Assembly: GCA_024449915.1 (NCBI GenBank)
Contig: JAMZAV010001853.1
Location: 1-64,000, forward strand
DNA length: 64,000 nt
Origin: Sweltsa coloradensis
Lineage: Eukaryota > Arthropoda > Insecta > Plecoptera > Chloroperlidae
Direction of reading: 5' to 3'
Numbering within the stretch: position 1 is the stretch's first letter; each line of letters opens with the position of its first letter. The notes below the pieces were generated by a model that worked only from the letters and a program-made list of their open reading frames with translations, made no database searches and was not told the origin of the DNA. Shown one piece after another: positions 45,424 through 56,514 of this stretch. The position numbers and the translations under genes are program-made.

Positions 45424-48400
45424 AATAGATAGATAGATAGATAGATAGTACTTTATTTGTTGTTTAATATACATGCAGAAACATGTAACCTAACAACAAA
45501 AAGGCGAGGTTCAATCCAGCACGATTGTTCTTCCACCTAAGCCATATACATATACATAGAAATTTAACATTAATTATTTAAAGACATTTTACATTTTTTA
45601 CAACAAAATATAATATATACATGAAGAGAGAAGTTATATAAAAATATAGTACATTATAAATGTAGTATCCATAAAACATGTTCTCAATGTTACACTAGCC
45701 AAGCCCTAGTACATATTCCGTTAACTTGTAATAGCAGCCTTCAATGAGGTAGGTAGGCCTATGTTTTAAGGTTCCTACTAAAGGTGTGTATAGATTTAAT
45801 ATTTTTTATTTCATTAGGTAGGGCATTGAACATCTTTATGCTATTATTATGAGGGCTTCTCTGTGCCATACTAGTGTTGCAGCTGTTTATGTGTAGATTA
45901 GAAGTGCTTCTAGTTTGATAAGAGTGCACATCACTATTTAGGGTGAAATTTTTTGCATTTCTTTTTACTTGCATGATACTGGTATGGATGTAGATACCTG
46001 GTACTGTTAAAATATGCAGCCTCTTAAAGATTGGTTTGCAGGATGTTCTTGGCCCTACATCTACTATGGCTCTGACTATCCTTTTTTGCTGAAGTAATAC
46101 CGGTACTCTATTTACTGTTGTACAATTTCCCCAGATCAGTATACCATATTTCAGAATAGAGTACACATAACCATAGTATGTTGAAAGGATAGCCTTTTGG
46201 TCACAAAGATGGTGTATTTGGCAAAAGGCATAGACTCTTATAGATTTAAGTTTCCCACATATAACATCTATTTGACTGTTCCATTTGAGGCATTGGTCAA
46301 TTTCTATACCAAGTGACTTGATAGAGATGGACAAATTTACATTGCAACTATTTTCAATACTTATTATATTATCATTTTTGCTATGGCTAGCAGCAAATAG
46401 AATAATTTTAGTTTTATCCATATTCATTAAAAGTTTATTTAATCTGAAATAATGGTCCATCTGTATCATCACCTCTTTCAGCAAGCAGATTAATTCATTT
46501 ATTGAGTAAGCCATGAGTAGCACTGATACATCATCTGCATACATAGTGATTTTAATTATGGCGTTTTATTTCGTATTATCAGATACAGACTAAAATCATT
46601 TGTAAATAAAATGTAGAATAGGGACCCAAGCACAGAACCTTGAGGCACCCCTACCTTAACTTGTAACTTTTCAGATTTTTTACTAGATGACACATTTCCC
46701 GACTTGTATCTAGTTTCCACATATTGAGTCCTATTTGTCAGAAAGGATTTGATCCAATCGTGGCATTTACCACGAATCCCATACATACTAAGTTTATTAA
46801 GTAGCAAAGTATGGTCAATGCAATCAAATGCCTTACTTCTACAAAAATTCCTGCAGTTAACCTACCCTTGTCGAGGGACTGGTAAATTTCATTTACAAAG
46901 TCTTGTAAGGCCGTTTCAGTTGAATGCTTTGCTCTAAAACCATGTTGATTTTCTATAATGATGTTGAACTTATCAGTAAAAGCCACTAGTCTTGTATGCA
47001 TGGCGAGTTCAAAAACTTTAGAGAAAGCTGACAATAGGGATATGGGCCTATAGTTTTTAGTTTCCTGATGATTACCTTTTTTATAGATGGGGACAACACG
47101 TGCCTCTTTTAATAATTCCGGAAAGACCCCTTCTTCAAATGACCTGTTAATTAAAAAGCCACAATGGAGCTGCAAGGTGCATTTTCATTTTTTTTTAGTA
47201 TACTACATGGAAAATCATCAGGGCCATATGAATTTTTATTTGCAAGGTTGCTGATTATTTCAAGTATTTCTGACTCTGTGACGTTACTTAGAAATATGGA
47301 GTTGCTAATACCCTGGGTAAGCACCTCTTTACAATAGGCCTAAATGGGGGGGATTTGCGCTTGTATTGCTTAAGAGCAGCATTTGTGAAGTACTGATTGA
47401 ATTCATTAGCCACTTCAAGAGGGTTTGACGTAATGTGCCCATCTTCGCATTTTAACTTAATATTTTTAGTTTCTTTATATTTACTTTTGCCTGTCTCTAT
47501 TTTTACAATATTCCACATACATTTAGATTTATTTTTAGAGTTGAGGATTTGATTAGAAAGGTGGCATTTCTTTACTAGACATACTTTATTTCTGTATTTG
47601 TTTCTAAAAAGTCTAAGCCTAGCCCTTGCTTCTTCTTGGTTACCATTATTACTTTTAATTTTTTTATACATTTTCTTAAGGGTTGATTTCATTGATACAA
47701 GTTCTGAATCAGGTTTGACCATGCCACTTTTTTTTACGGTTGTTAGTCTTTTTAAGAGGAAAACATATGTTAAAAAGAATTTTAACCTTTGAGATGAAGC
47801 ATTTAAGCATTTCATTTACCTCTGTAGCATTATAAACTTCATTCCATGTCTCTTCAGACAGTGTATATTCAAAATTACCGATATTTTCATCATTTAATAT
47901 TCTCCTATAAAACAATTTCTGATGTTTAAAATATAGCCTGGGCTTATTTTTGCCTTCCAAGTTAATAAAAATTTCTTGAGCTAGGTGATCAGAGAGACAT
48001 GGTTGGAATACCTTAACACATGTATCAGTCTTATTTAGGTTTGTTACAATGTTGTCAATACATGACCCCTTGCCCGTACAGACATCCCATCGAGTGACCT
48101 CATTTACTAGAGCACTGACTCCATAATTATTAAATAGGTCTAAATTACATCATTTTTCCTACTGCTACATTTCAGGAAGTCAATGTTAAAGTCCCCACAC
48201 ATGATGATGGGGATTTTTAAGGTAGTTACCTTAAGCAAGATTTCCTCTAATCTTTCGAGAAACTGATCAAAGCATTTCCCTGCAACATCTTTAGGAGATT
48301 GTGCTCTGTATATAGCAACAATTCCACAGTCAAATCTCGATTGTTTATCAATTATACGTATTGCTGAAGCTTCTAACACCTTCTCAACACTTATTTTATT

Positions 48401-48560
48401 TACTGATTTGAGCTCTTTAGAGGCAGGCACTAGCTAGATAATTCTTAACAAATATGCAAGTACCTCCATTTTTAAATTTAATTCTACTTATCACACTAAC
48501 ACAAGTGTAACCTTCAATATGAAATGTGTCAAATTCTATTTCTTGCATCCAATGTTCAGT
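45424..48560 (-). mobile_element. 5'-truncated LINE with (TATC)n tail
   Basis: The minus-strand element starts at about 48560 inside the endonuclease domain and ends with a 3' UTR containing AATAAA (about 45452-45457) and six TATC units (45424-45448). It therefore has the usual form of a 5'-truncated LINE insertion. Its truncated 5' end abuts the outer left arm of the large palindrome. Confidence 0.8.
45759..48550 (-). pseudogene. LINE ORF2: endonuclease (partial) and reverse transcriptase
   Basis: From right to left: an endonuclease N-terminal remnant (TEHWMQE, IEGYTCVSVISR, GGTCIFVKNY at about 48410-48545), then IIMCGDFNIDFL (about 48170-48210). RT motifs are YRPISLLSAFSKVF (about 47030-47070), GVPQGSVLGSLFYILFTNDF (about 46590-46650) and YADDVSVL (about 46520-46544), then a C-terminal domain to 45759. 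Breaks near 48140, 47290-47340, 46830 and 46556 inactivate it. It is Jockey/CR1-like and carries YADD where the 6.9-kb LINE has FADD, so the two are different families. Confidence 0.85.
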
Positions 48561-49166
48561 TAACAGGGTTGGGGAGTCCCGCGTAATGCATGCTTCTCTC
48601 GAGAGATCGCGCTCCGACTCGTATCAGTCACGTGGTCTCGATGGCTGTGACAAACTCGCCAGCCAGCCCGAGCGAGAGAGCAAGAGCTGTGTGAGCCGCG
48701 ATCTCAGAGTTATCTAACTACATAGCGGTAGGTCAGGGTCAGTTAAACATTAAATTACGAAACTGCAAGGAATTCACATTGTCTTGACCCATGATGACGC
48801 CCTGTCTTTTTTATTTTGACAATCGGGGCGTACTTGGACATAGGCGGTGAGCTATAATATACCAGTGCCTGAATATCATTGCCAGTTTAAAATTGAATTT
48901 GTAATCAATCCCACACTTAGAAAATACGATTTTGTGTATGAAATAGTTTATTTGACAATCACAAAGTAAACTGCTGTACTAATTACAATTCCATCCAAGA
49001 TCATTGTGGAGGGCAGTAGCTTTCAGATGGTGAGATTTATGCTAAAGGCAGGCCATGAGATGAGTCAATGTTGAGTGATGGTAATCAGTTTTACATATAA
49101 CAGTGGTGAGATTATAAGTTTACAATTGCAGGACAATGTGAAATATTAATGTTATAGTCTCCATTA

Positions 49167-49932
49167 CTAGGAAAACGCTAAAGTCCCGCCGCGTTGATGG
49201 ATGAGCGTTTTTTTTTTGCGTTTTGTGCGTTTGTTTGCACTTTTCCTTTGCAAGTGCTTTTTGAATGCATTGTGGAGGTGATTGTTGTCAAGTTTCTATT
49301 GTTATTTGTTAATTGGTATTATAAACTTCAAAAAACTCATATTAAAACCTTTATTTCTGTAGAATTCTGACTAATTTTTTCAACTTTTTCTTTCAAAAGG
49401 TACTACATCACCATAAACCTTAATGTCCATGTGAAATCTGAACGTTCCCTACCGTTTTCAGAATGCCCAAATGTGACGAAAATATCGCACTAAAAATTGA
49501 AAAACTAATATTAAAACCTTTATTTCTATAGATTCTAGCTAACTTTTTCAATTTTTCTTCAAAGGTACTACATCACCATAATCTTAATGTCCATGTGAAA
49601 TATAACGTTCTAGCCCACCAGTTTGGTCAGAATCGCCCAAATGTCACGAAAATATCGCACTAAAAATCGAAAAATCTTTAAAGTACGATATTTATGAGAA
49701 ATATTTCTTCGCATTGTACCCAAAAAACAATACCTCTAAGTTCACGAGAAAACGAAGGTCCGGTCAAATTTTCATAAAGATCGCGTATGCCGTTTGCCCG
49801 GAATCGAGCGAACAACAGACGGAAAACAAAAAAAAAACAAAAAAACAAAATAACAAAAAAACAACCGAGCTAAATTTTTTGGGGGGTCAGTGGAAATTGA
49901 AGTCTGCGCTTCCGCTCGCTACGCTCGCTCCT
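49167..49932 (-). mobile_element. Helitron-like element, copy F (subfamily 2)
   Basis: Starts CTAGGAAAACGCTAAAGTCC after A and ends GCTACGCTCGCTCCT. The opposite palindrome arm (60801-60820) preserves the uninterrupted site, which fixes the insertion. The junctions read CATTA on both sides, either a 5-bp duplication or chance in AT-rich DNA; other copies do not show one. The core has two repeats of an AACCTTTATTTCTRTAGA ... CATGTGAAAT unit. Confidence 0.7.
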
Positions 49933-50029
49933 CATTATTAATAGCATGTAGTCTGCAATTATTACTGATAGAAATAGTATATTCGTTGTCTTTACCTTTT
50001 ACACTCAAATAATTATTCGAGAGGCCTTT

Positions 50030-50070
50030 GGTCCGATCCCAGCCACCGGCAATCCTCTAATAAAGTTTAT
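50030..50070 (+). repeat. tRNA-like SINE remnant in palindrome arm
   Basis: GGTCCGATCCC followed by ACCGGCAATCCT resembles the B box and start of the body of SINE family 2. Its inverted partner is at about 60684-60724. Confidence 0.35.
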
Positions 50071-50541
50071 TTATGCGCTTTCAAGCGAGTTTTATATCTT
50101 CCAATTCGCACACGTTTATTTTGTTCATATTTTTAAATTTAAACTTTGAAAACACACAATAAGTTGTCATCAAATTTAATATTATTATTATATTGTTATT
50201 TCGTTCACTTTAAATCTATGCCCTCAAGGGTAAAGCGAGCAATGAAGGACACAGCAATAGTTGGAAGAGAACTAATATTTTTACGTGTTCGTCATTATTT
50301 ACACTAAAAAAATCATTTCAATTTCAACAAAAAGTAAGAAGCTGATGTATACAAAATGAAAATGTCATAAAAATAAAACTTGTATATTAAATGTGTCTTA
50401 TCATTGACGAGGGTATTTTATAAAATTTTCCCGTTATACATACAATGATTGTTGTACAGATGTTTTCATTTTCAATCGATTTTCAAGCAGATCAGAGTAA
50501 TTATTTTGCGGTATGTGATAATTTATCATCGTGATAATCTA

Positions 50542-51030
50542 CTAGGAAGCTTCGCAAACGCTTTTTTTAGTCGCGTTGATGGATGAGCTTTTTAATTATA
50601 AAATGTTAATATTAATTTAAAGTAATAAAAACATATTAACACGGCCCATACAAAGCAATCATTTAGGTCTGTTGGATCTTTGATTGTTTGTAACAAGGCT
50701 GTGAGTAAGGTATAAAATCTCCTGTGAAGTTTTCAAACAAGGCTGTGAGAAAGATCTAAAATCTATATTTTTGTGCTATTTGGGCGGATTCTGACCAAAC
50801 AAGTGGGGCTACAATGTTCATATTTCACATGGACATTAAGGTAAGGGTAATGTATTGACTTTTGAAAGAAAAAGTTGAAAAAGTTAGCCAGAATCTATAG
50901 AAATAAAGGTTTTAATATTTAACAACTCAAAAAACTCAAATTAAAACCTTTATTTCTATAGATTCTGGCTAACTTTTTCCACTTTTTATTTCAAATGTCA
51001 ATACATCACCATTACCTTAAGAGCGTTCGG
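50542..51030 (-). mobile_element. Helitron-like element, copy G, with foldback core
   Basis: Starts CTAGGAAGCTTCGCAAACGC after A. The core is duplicated in inverted orientation: 50838-50915 pairs with 50941-51019 (about 78 bp, loop about 25 bp). The right terminus is not visible. The palindrome arm loses similarity exactly at its left end. Confidence 0.55.
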
Positions 51031-51564
51031 AACATGCAGTTTTGCTACTCTCAACAGAGGTTCAAAGCTGCGCCGATTACGCACAAACTAATAATAGAAT
51101 ATTTACTATATTTTACCCACTCTCAGATAAACGTTCAACCTATTAGCACTATTAATAATATTAACGATGAGCATTACCAAAAATGAAATAAAAAAATGTT
51201 GAATTGAGCTTTTTTATAACATTTGCATGAAATAGTGGTGCATATTTTGAGAGTTTGACATAAGCTAGAACAATTATTCGAAGTAGCGCTAGTAGTGGAT
51301 TTTGTTAACAACAATTACTGAAATCGTTGCCGAGATGGTAATTATTAAGCTTCCTTAAAACGGAACAGAAGCGCAATGTTTACACTCAATCAAATATTCC
51401 TTCAATAACGGTTTTTTCACTACCGAGTTCGTGGGTTTGCCACAGATCGCTCCACAGTAGTTCCGTGACTCAAACAAAAGAAGAGGCGCTTTGATCGAAC
51501 TGGAAGTAAAACCGCCCAAAGCATTTTAGCGGGCTACCTGTTTCGAGGAAGGGTTAGAGATTAT
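51031..51564. other. Gene-free interval
   Basis: Nothing recognisable. Confidence 0.35.
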
Positions 51565-51614
51565 AATTGCTCGTCTATTGTACTCTTGAAAATAAAATTC
51601 CTGTCTTAATTTAT
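51565..51614 (+). repeat. Inverted repeat flanking LINE, left
   Basis: TTGCTCGTCTATTGTAC is inverted at about 53983-54000 (GTACAATAGACGAGCAA), with weaker similarity over about 45 bp. Confidence 0.6.
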
Positions 51615-53695
51615 TTTATTGTTTTTCCTTGTTGTTATTACAACAAGAAAAGGCGTCGACACTAGTAAATATTTTACTAAAACACTTGATATCTTTGTAG
51701 AAATCTTGTGCCGCGAAGAGCCTTGTAAAGCACGTGAAACCAAAGATTAACATGGCACTTGTAGTTGGTTCTCCCATAAGTACTCCTTACACATGGAAGG
51801 GAAATGACTTACTGGGCAGTCTTTGAGGGCGGGCGGCAGGTCGTTCCATGGGTTAACAACCCGGAAAGAAAAAGCACGTCGGCCGAGCACTCCTTTGGCC
51901 GGAGGGGGTTGGAGGCGGGGGTGCCTACTATCGTCGCCTCTCAACACGCGGCCCTGGATGATGCGCGCGCACACGTCAAAATCAGTGGCGCCACTGAGGC
52001 ATCTTTTAAAAAACACCAGATCGGTGTATTGCAGGTGCATGGTCATTGGCATAACCTGCTTCTGGTCACAGGGTGGGGGGAGGTTACGGCCATGTATGAA
52101 ATGCAATGCCCTTCTCTGCACCCTCTCAAGTTTGGTAGTGTTCTCAATGGTGGTTGGGTGCCAGGCGGGGAGGCCGAAAGTCATGGTGGGTTTAACTAGC
52201 GACAGGTAGGCCATCCTCTTGACGCGCGGCGTGCACCCGTGCAGGTTGCGGGCCGCGAAACCCAGCACCTGCGCCGCCTTTGCCCGCACGATATCGGTGT
52301 GAACGTTCCATCGGAGGTCGCTTGTGATGTGAATGCCGAGGAGGCGCTGCTTGTCGACGTACTCGAGTGGGACACCATCTATGGTGTACAGGAAGTATAG
52401 AGGGGTGCGCGCGCGCGTGATGTCCATCATCTTGCACTTGAGGGCGTTGAGTGACATGCCATTGTTGTCACACCAAATCTGAATGTCGTCTAGGTCTGCT
52501 TGAAGGGCGTCTGCATCCTCTTGGGTGACCACGATGCAGTACAGTGTGACGTCGTCAGCGTACTGGAGCATTTGGATCCTTGCCGAGGTAGGGAGGTCGG
52601 CTACGAAGACGTTAAATAGCAGGGGGCCAAGCACACTTCCCTGGATGACGCCCGAGGGCACATCCCGGAATTCTGAGCGCTCGCCGTTGAAATGGACAAA
52701 CTGCGTGCGGCCGACAAGGAAACTCTCGAACCACCTTAGCAAATTGCCCTTAATGCCATAATGCTCGAGCTTGGATAGTAGACGCAAATGCGGCACTTTA
52801 TCAAATGCTTTAGACCAATCGAGAAAAACACAGTGAATGTGCGCTCCGCTATGCTCATCCAGCACCGCCGTCCATGCATCAATGGCGCCGGCGAGAAGAG
52901 TGGTGCAAGAACGGCGCTGTCGAAAGCCGTGCTGCGCCGCAGGGATGACGTTTTGGCTCTCGAGGAACTCGCTCGTCCGGTCTCGCACAAAACGTTCCAT
53001 CGTCTTACCGACCAGTGAGGTGATGCTGATTGGCCGGTAGTTCTTTATGTCTCTCTTGTCGCCGTCTTTGTAGATCGGTGCCACAGACGCCGTTTTCCAT
53101 TCTGTTGGAATGCCCTGTTCAAGTGCCATGTTGAAGAGGTGGGCAAGTGAGTCGCAGAGAGCGTTAGCGGAATTTTTTAGCAAGATTGCAGGAACGCCGT
53201 CTGGGCCCGCTGCGGTATTAGCCTGGGTCCCGCGGAGAAGCTTTCTTATGTCGGCGGGCAAGCAAGTCAGTTCGCTCATGGTGGGCTGCTCTGAAAGCTG
53301 GGTGGCTGGCGCGTTTCCCTGGTGGACGGGGAAAATGTTGTCTGCCCGCGAAAAATTGCTTTGGAATGCCTCACTGAAACATTCTGCCACCTCCTTGGGG
53401 TCTGACACGGTTCTTCCCTCTACCTTGAAACTCGCTGCATCGTTCGGAATAGTTGCCTTGGAATTAATGTAGCGCCAAAAGAACTTTCTGCTGTCTGCAC
53501 CTCGCCCAAGTCCCCACATCCAGTTGTCCTTGGCCGTCCGGAGGGCCACCTGTGTTGATCTTCTCGCAGCAAGATAGGCCTCTCTTGCGTCAGGCAAATT
53601 GGTTTCCCGCCATCGGGCGAACAGTCTGTCCCGGATGACGATCATCTTTTTTATGTTCTTGCTTAGCCAAGGGAGGAGTCGTACAACATAATTTT
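51615..53695 (-). mobile_element. GC-rich LINE, 5'-truncated
   Basis: Body of the LINE that carries the intact RT frame. Similarity to LINE protein starts abruptly at about 53695 and the 3' UTR runs to an A/T-rich AATAAAATAAA end near 51615. The coding part is clearly GC-richer than the flanks. Confidence 0.75.
51747..53645 (-). CDS. LINE reverse transcriptase, intact 632-codon frame
   Basis: The RT-containing part of a LINE ORF2, which would copy element RNA at a nicked target. Motifs along the frame: a linker with KFFWRYINSK (55-64), AGPDGVP (146-152), YRPIS (203-207), FLDWSKAFD (274-282), GVIQGSVLGPLLF (332-344), catalytic YADD (362-365) and a long C-terminal domain with LERVQRRALHFI and PWNDLPPALK near the end. 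No stop or frameshift interrupts it. The first Met is not the true start: similarity-like sequence (RLLPWLSKNIKK) continues upstream to about 53695, and the endonuclease domain is missing, so the element is 5'-truncated and could not transpose alone. Codon use is GC-rich, unlike neighbouring LINEs, suggesting a recent or compositionally distinct family. Confidence 0.9.
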   Translation of the reverse strand: MIVIRDRLFARWRETNLPDAREAYLAARRSTQVALRTAKDNWMWGLGRGADSRKFFWRYINSKATIPNDAASFKVEGRTVSDPKEVAECFSEAFQSNFSRADNIFPVHQGNAPATQLSEQPTMSELTCLPADIRKLLRGTQANTAAGPDGVPAILLKNSANALCDSLAHLFNMALEQGIPTEWKTASVAPIYKDGDKRDIKNYRPISITSLVGKTMERFVRDRTSEFLESQNVIPAAQHGFRQRRSCTTLLAGAIDAWTAVLDEHSGAHIHCVFLDWSKAFDKVPHLRLLSKLEHYGIKGNLLRWFESFLVGRTQFVHFNGERSEFRDVPSGVIQGSVLGPLLFNVFVADLPTSARIQMLQYADDVTLYCIVVTQEDADALQADLDDIQIWCDNNGMSLNALKCKMMDITRARTPLYFLYTIDGVPLEYVDKQRLLGIHITSDLRWNVHTDIVRAKAAQVLGFAARNLHGCTPRVKRMAYLSLVKPTMTFGLPAWHPTTIENTTKLERVQRRALHFIHGRNLPPPCDQKQVMPMTMHLQYTDLVFFKRCLSGATDFDVCARIIQGRVLRGDDSRHPRLQPPPAKGVLGRRAFSFRVVNPWNDLPPALKDCPVSHFPSMCKEYLWENQLQVPC

Positions 53696-53699
53696 TTAT

Positions 53700-53945
53700 A
53701 CTAATTACTAATATATGAAATTATATTTGATATCAGCAACTCTTGCTCATTGCAAAATGTTTTCAATCAAAGCTCTACGACAAAAATTAGCATTTCACAG
53801 CAAATGGGTTACACTATCAACTTCAGAGATAGTAAAGCATGTGAAATGTTAATTTTGGTCGTGGAGCTTCAATTAAAAACATTTTGCAATGTGCAGGAGT
53901 TGCCGATCTCAAATATAATTTCATAAATTTGTAATTATAAAAAAA
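53700..53945. repeat. Long imperfect hairpin
   Basis: ATGAAATTATATTTGATATC at 53715 is inverted at about 53905-53925, with GCAAAATGTTTTCAAT and ATTAAAAACATTTTGC pairing further in. The stem is about 110 bp, with its centre near 53820. It lies at the 5' truncation point of the LINE. Confidence 0.75.
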
Positions 53946-53954
53946 TGTGTTTAT

Positions 53955-54000
53955 TGAGACAATAATTTTCTTGTCAGGCGTACAATAGACGAGCAACTAA
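53955..54000 (-). repeat. Inverted repeat flanking LINE, right
   Basis: Partner of 51565-51614. Confidence 0.6.
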
Positions 54001-54402
54001 CCACAACGTTCGTGTTATTGAAAGCTCATTCACTGAGCGCTACGGGGAGTTCTAAACGCCTATGTACAATAAATTGAGAAAACTTATTGAATTTATCTAA
54101 GCTCATCATTGAGCCTCCCACTCAGTCATTGTTGATATGATACATTATGTATTGATTGATTTAATGAATGATTTATCAATGTGTGGATTTGCGTTGCAAA
54201 GTTAATCAGATTACGCACATCGAAACGACCATTAACACCGCAATTAATTTCTGAAATTTAAGATTTGTTTCTGATAAATTATTGCAATCGGAAACTTTGC
54301 CACTTTATTGTTCGATGTAATAATATAATATATTATACTGAATAAGCCTATTTGCTTTTATTTCGTGGCCGTTTACTGTTGAGCTAAAAGCAAGTCCGTT
54401 TG

Positions 54403-54806
54403 TTGGATGAGCGTAGCGAGCGAAGCGAAGATTCCATTTCACTACACTGGAGAAAAAAATCTGGAATGTTTTTTTTTTTTTCTTTCTTTTTTTTTGTATT
54501 TTTGTCTGTTTGTCCACACTATTCCGGCTAAACCGATACTCCAATTGAGATGAAATTTTCTGGAGGCCTTCGAAATCTCTGAACTGCCACGTTTTTGAGC
54601 GCAATCGGAAAAATATTTCTCATGAAAATCGCAATTTTACGATTTTTTTCGATTTTTTTAAAATTTCCTCGACTTATAACACCTACATGCTTTATCCGAT
54701 TTTAATGATTTTTTCACAGAACCATAATTTTATGAATTAAGATATTCGTGTAAAATTTGAGCGCAATTGAAAAAATATTTATCATAAAAATCGAAATTTT
54801 ACGGTC
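54403..54806 (+). mobile_element. Helitron-like element, copy H, truncated
   Basis: Opposite orientation to the others: starts TTGGATGAGCGTAGCGAGCG, has AGATTCCATTTCACTACACT, then the GCCACGTTTTTGAGCGCAAT block and about one and a half core units, ending where the palindrome's inner arm begins. The CTAG terminus is missing. Confidence 0.6.
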
Positions 54807-54814
54807 GAACCACA

Positions 54815-55875
54815 AATGAGTTGTTCCCAACATCCGTATTTTAAAAATTTGAAAACTGGTTCTGACCGCTATTGTGTCTCCCTTTCTGTGCCGCGGTTCT
54901 CCTGCTAATGTTTTATATAGGGTACATAGTTTTGAAGTTTCCTCCGTTCATGCAGTGTTACCCAGATCAATAATTAGATCATTTCCGCAACAAGTAACTA
55001 TTTAGAGTAATAACAAGGAATCACTAGGTATCCGCACACGCTTTGATGACCAGTACGGGCAAGTTCCACAAAATAAAGAGCTTCGTAAAGGGAACTTAGT
55101 CACACTACCTCTAATATTAAAAAATAAGAAAATACAGCTTTCTAAACAAATTCTCATATTTTAAAGTTCCTGTCAAAGTTACCTATACAAATTCATAGAA
55201 ATTAACCAAAAAAAACAAGTTGAAATGGGTTATAAGACGCGGAAGTCACAAACGGTAAAATGTTAACAGCAGGGCTTTAGGGATGCAAAACGTTTATGAT
55301 ATTTATGTTTACTTCTAAATTCGAGCAGGTTTCGATTGCGTTAGAAACACACAAAGTAAAATACATTTTTAATTATTTATAAGTTCGCATATGATAACTA
55401 TAATTTGCAAAATCCTGAGGTTGCGTGCTAAGTAAGAATTCGTTCCCTGGAACAGTAATATTAAAATATCAAATTTTCAAATCGATAGTGAGATGAAAGC
55501 TCTGGGTTTTGGAGTCGAATGGTATGCGTGGCCTTCACCACACAGATTGTCCGTATGCATGCTAGATGTGTATCGGTTGTATCAATGATACTCATAAGCA
55601 CCAACACACACATCACGCGAGCGGCGATTAGCGACGACCCAGAAGCGAGTCTCCTTCACAGAACCACGAGACAACTTTGAGACAGAAAGCAATGCCCCTG
55701 GAGCTAGACTACCCGCAACAAATGACAATAAACTACTATGCATTTGCGTCCAAAGTATACATCCGATTTCGCTGATATTTTGGGACGTCTTAAGTAGATT
55801 ATTATGAATAGATCCCTGTTCTTATTTTTGTGACTACCCTCAATCTCATTTACATTACTAAACACTCTTTTACGT
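54815..55875 (+). repeat. Large palindrome, inner left arm
   Basis: Matches the reverse complement of 56515-57610. Anchors are CCAACATCCGTATTTTA against TAAAATACGGATGTTGG (57570), CACACAGATTGTCCGTATGC against GGACAATCTGTGTGGTG, and GCATTTGCGTCCAAAGTAT against ATACTTTGGACGCAAATGC (56616). Confidence 0.85.
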
Positions 55876-56189
55876 ACAGGAAAAAAATTAAACGAATAGA
55901 GCAAACCGTAAAACAAAAATATTCATTATATGTTACAAAAAATTTTTCATGTAATTATCTTTAACGTTAAAGATAAATTATATCGTAACAGTTATAAAGA
56001 TAATTACATAAAATCTTTGGCTTAACATTTATTGAAGGAAATATTTTGTTTACGGTTTTGTCTTTTCGTTATTTTTTTCCATGATCGTAAACACAAAGAG
56101 GGTTAATAATAGCAAACACCGGGTCCAACATAAGTCAGGCTCGGGGGTGACGTATCACCAATTTCTCGGGGCTGTAGGACTTTCAGTGT

Positions 56190-56500
56190 TTGCTAGCCAG
56201 CTCAAAACAACCTCCTCCATTACTTCGATGTCTTCTATGACAGGCATTATCTACAAGCTTCTCGCCATTCTTCTATCCTCCCAGAGCTTCTCATTAATTC
56301 TTTCCCATGATTTTCCTCTTTTTCAATGTTCCATTTTATTTGGTCCCGCAATATATCTCTTGGCGGCAACTCTTCGCACTCCCCACACATGTACGTTCAA
56401 ATTCTCGTCTTGGGATTCATCGTCTTGCCTTCATTCTTCTTACATGTCCATACCACCGAGTCTTTCTTTCTATTTTATCGTAAATTTCCACTTTCCACAC
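56190..56500 (-). pseudogene. LINE C-terminal fragment, highly decayed
   Basis: In the palindrome spacer. The minus strand reads RKTRWYGHVRRMKA and, further on, degenerate tail sequence with stops. It is a relative of the LINE tails at 27.2 and 41.8 kb. Confidence 0.5.
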
Positions 56501-56514
56501 AAGAGTTATTTTAG

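Larger units (their letters stand above)
48565..50540 (+). repeat. Large palindrome, outer left arm
   Basis: Matches the reverse complement of 59540-61435. Paired anchors: GACTCGTATCAGTCACG (48616) against GTGACTGATACGAGTCGG (61359), GAGTGATGGTAATCAGTTTT against AAACTGATTACCATCACTC (60887), and TTTATCATCGTGATA against ATATCACGATGATAAAT. The Helitron-like copy at 49167-49932 is absent from the other arm. Confidence 0.85.

Noticed and set aside
51804..52209. Plus-strand frames of 128-131 codons
   Set aside because: Antisense shadows of the intact LINE RT.
53110..53472. 120-codon plus-strand frame
   Set aside because: Antisense shadow of the same RT.
55960..56020. Hairpin around TCTTTAACGTTAAAGAT as part of the recurrent hairpin family
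   Set aside because: Shares only the TTTAACGTTAAA palindrome; lacks the CGCTATTTT stem.
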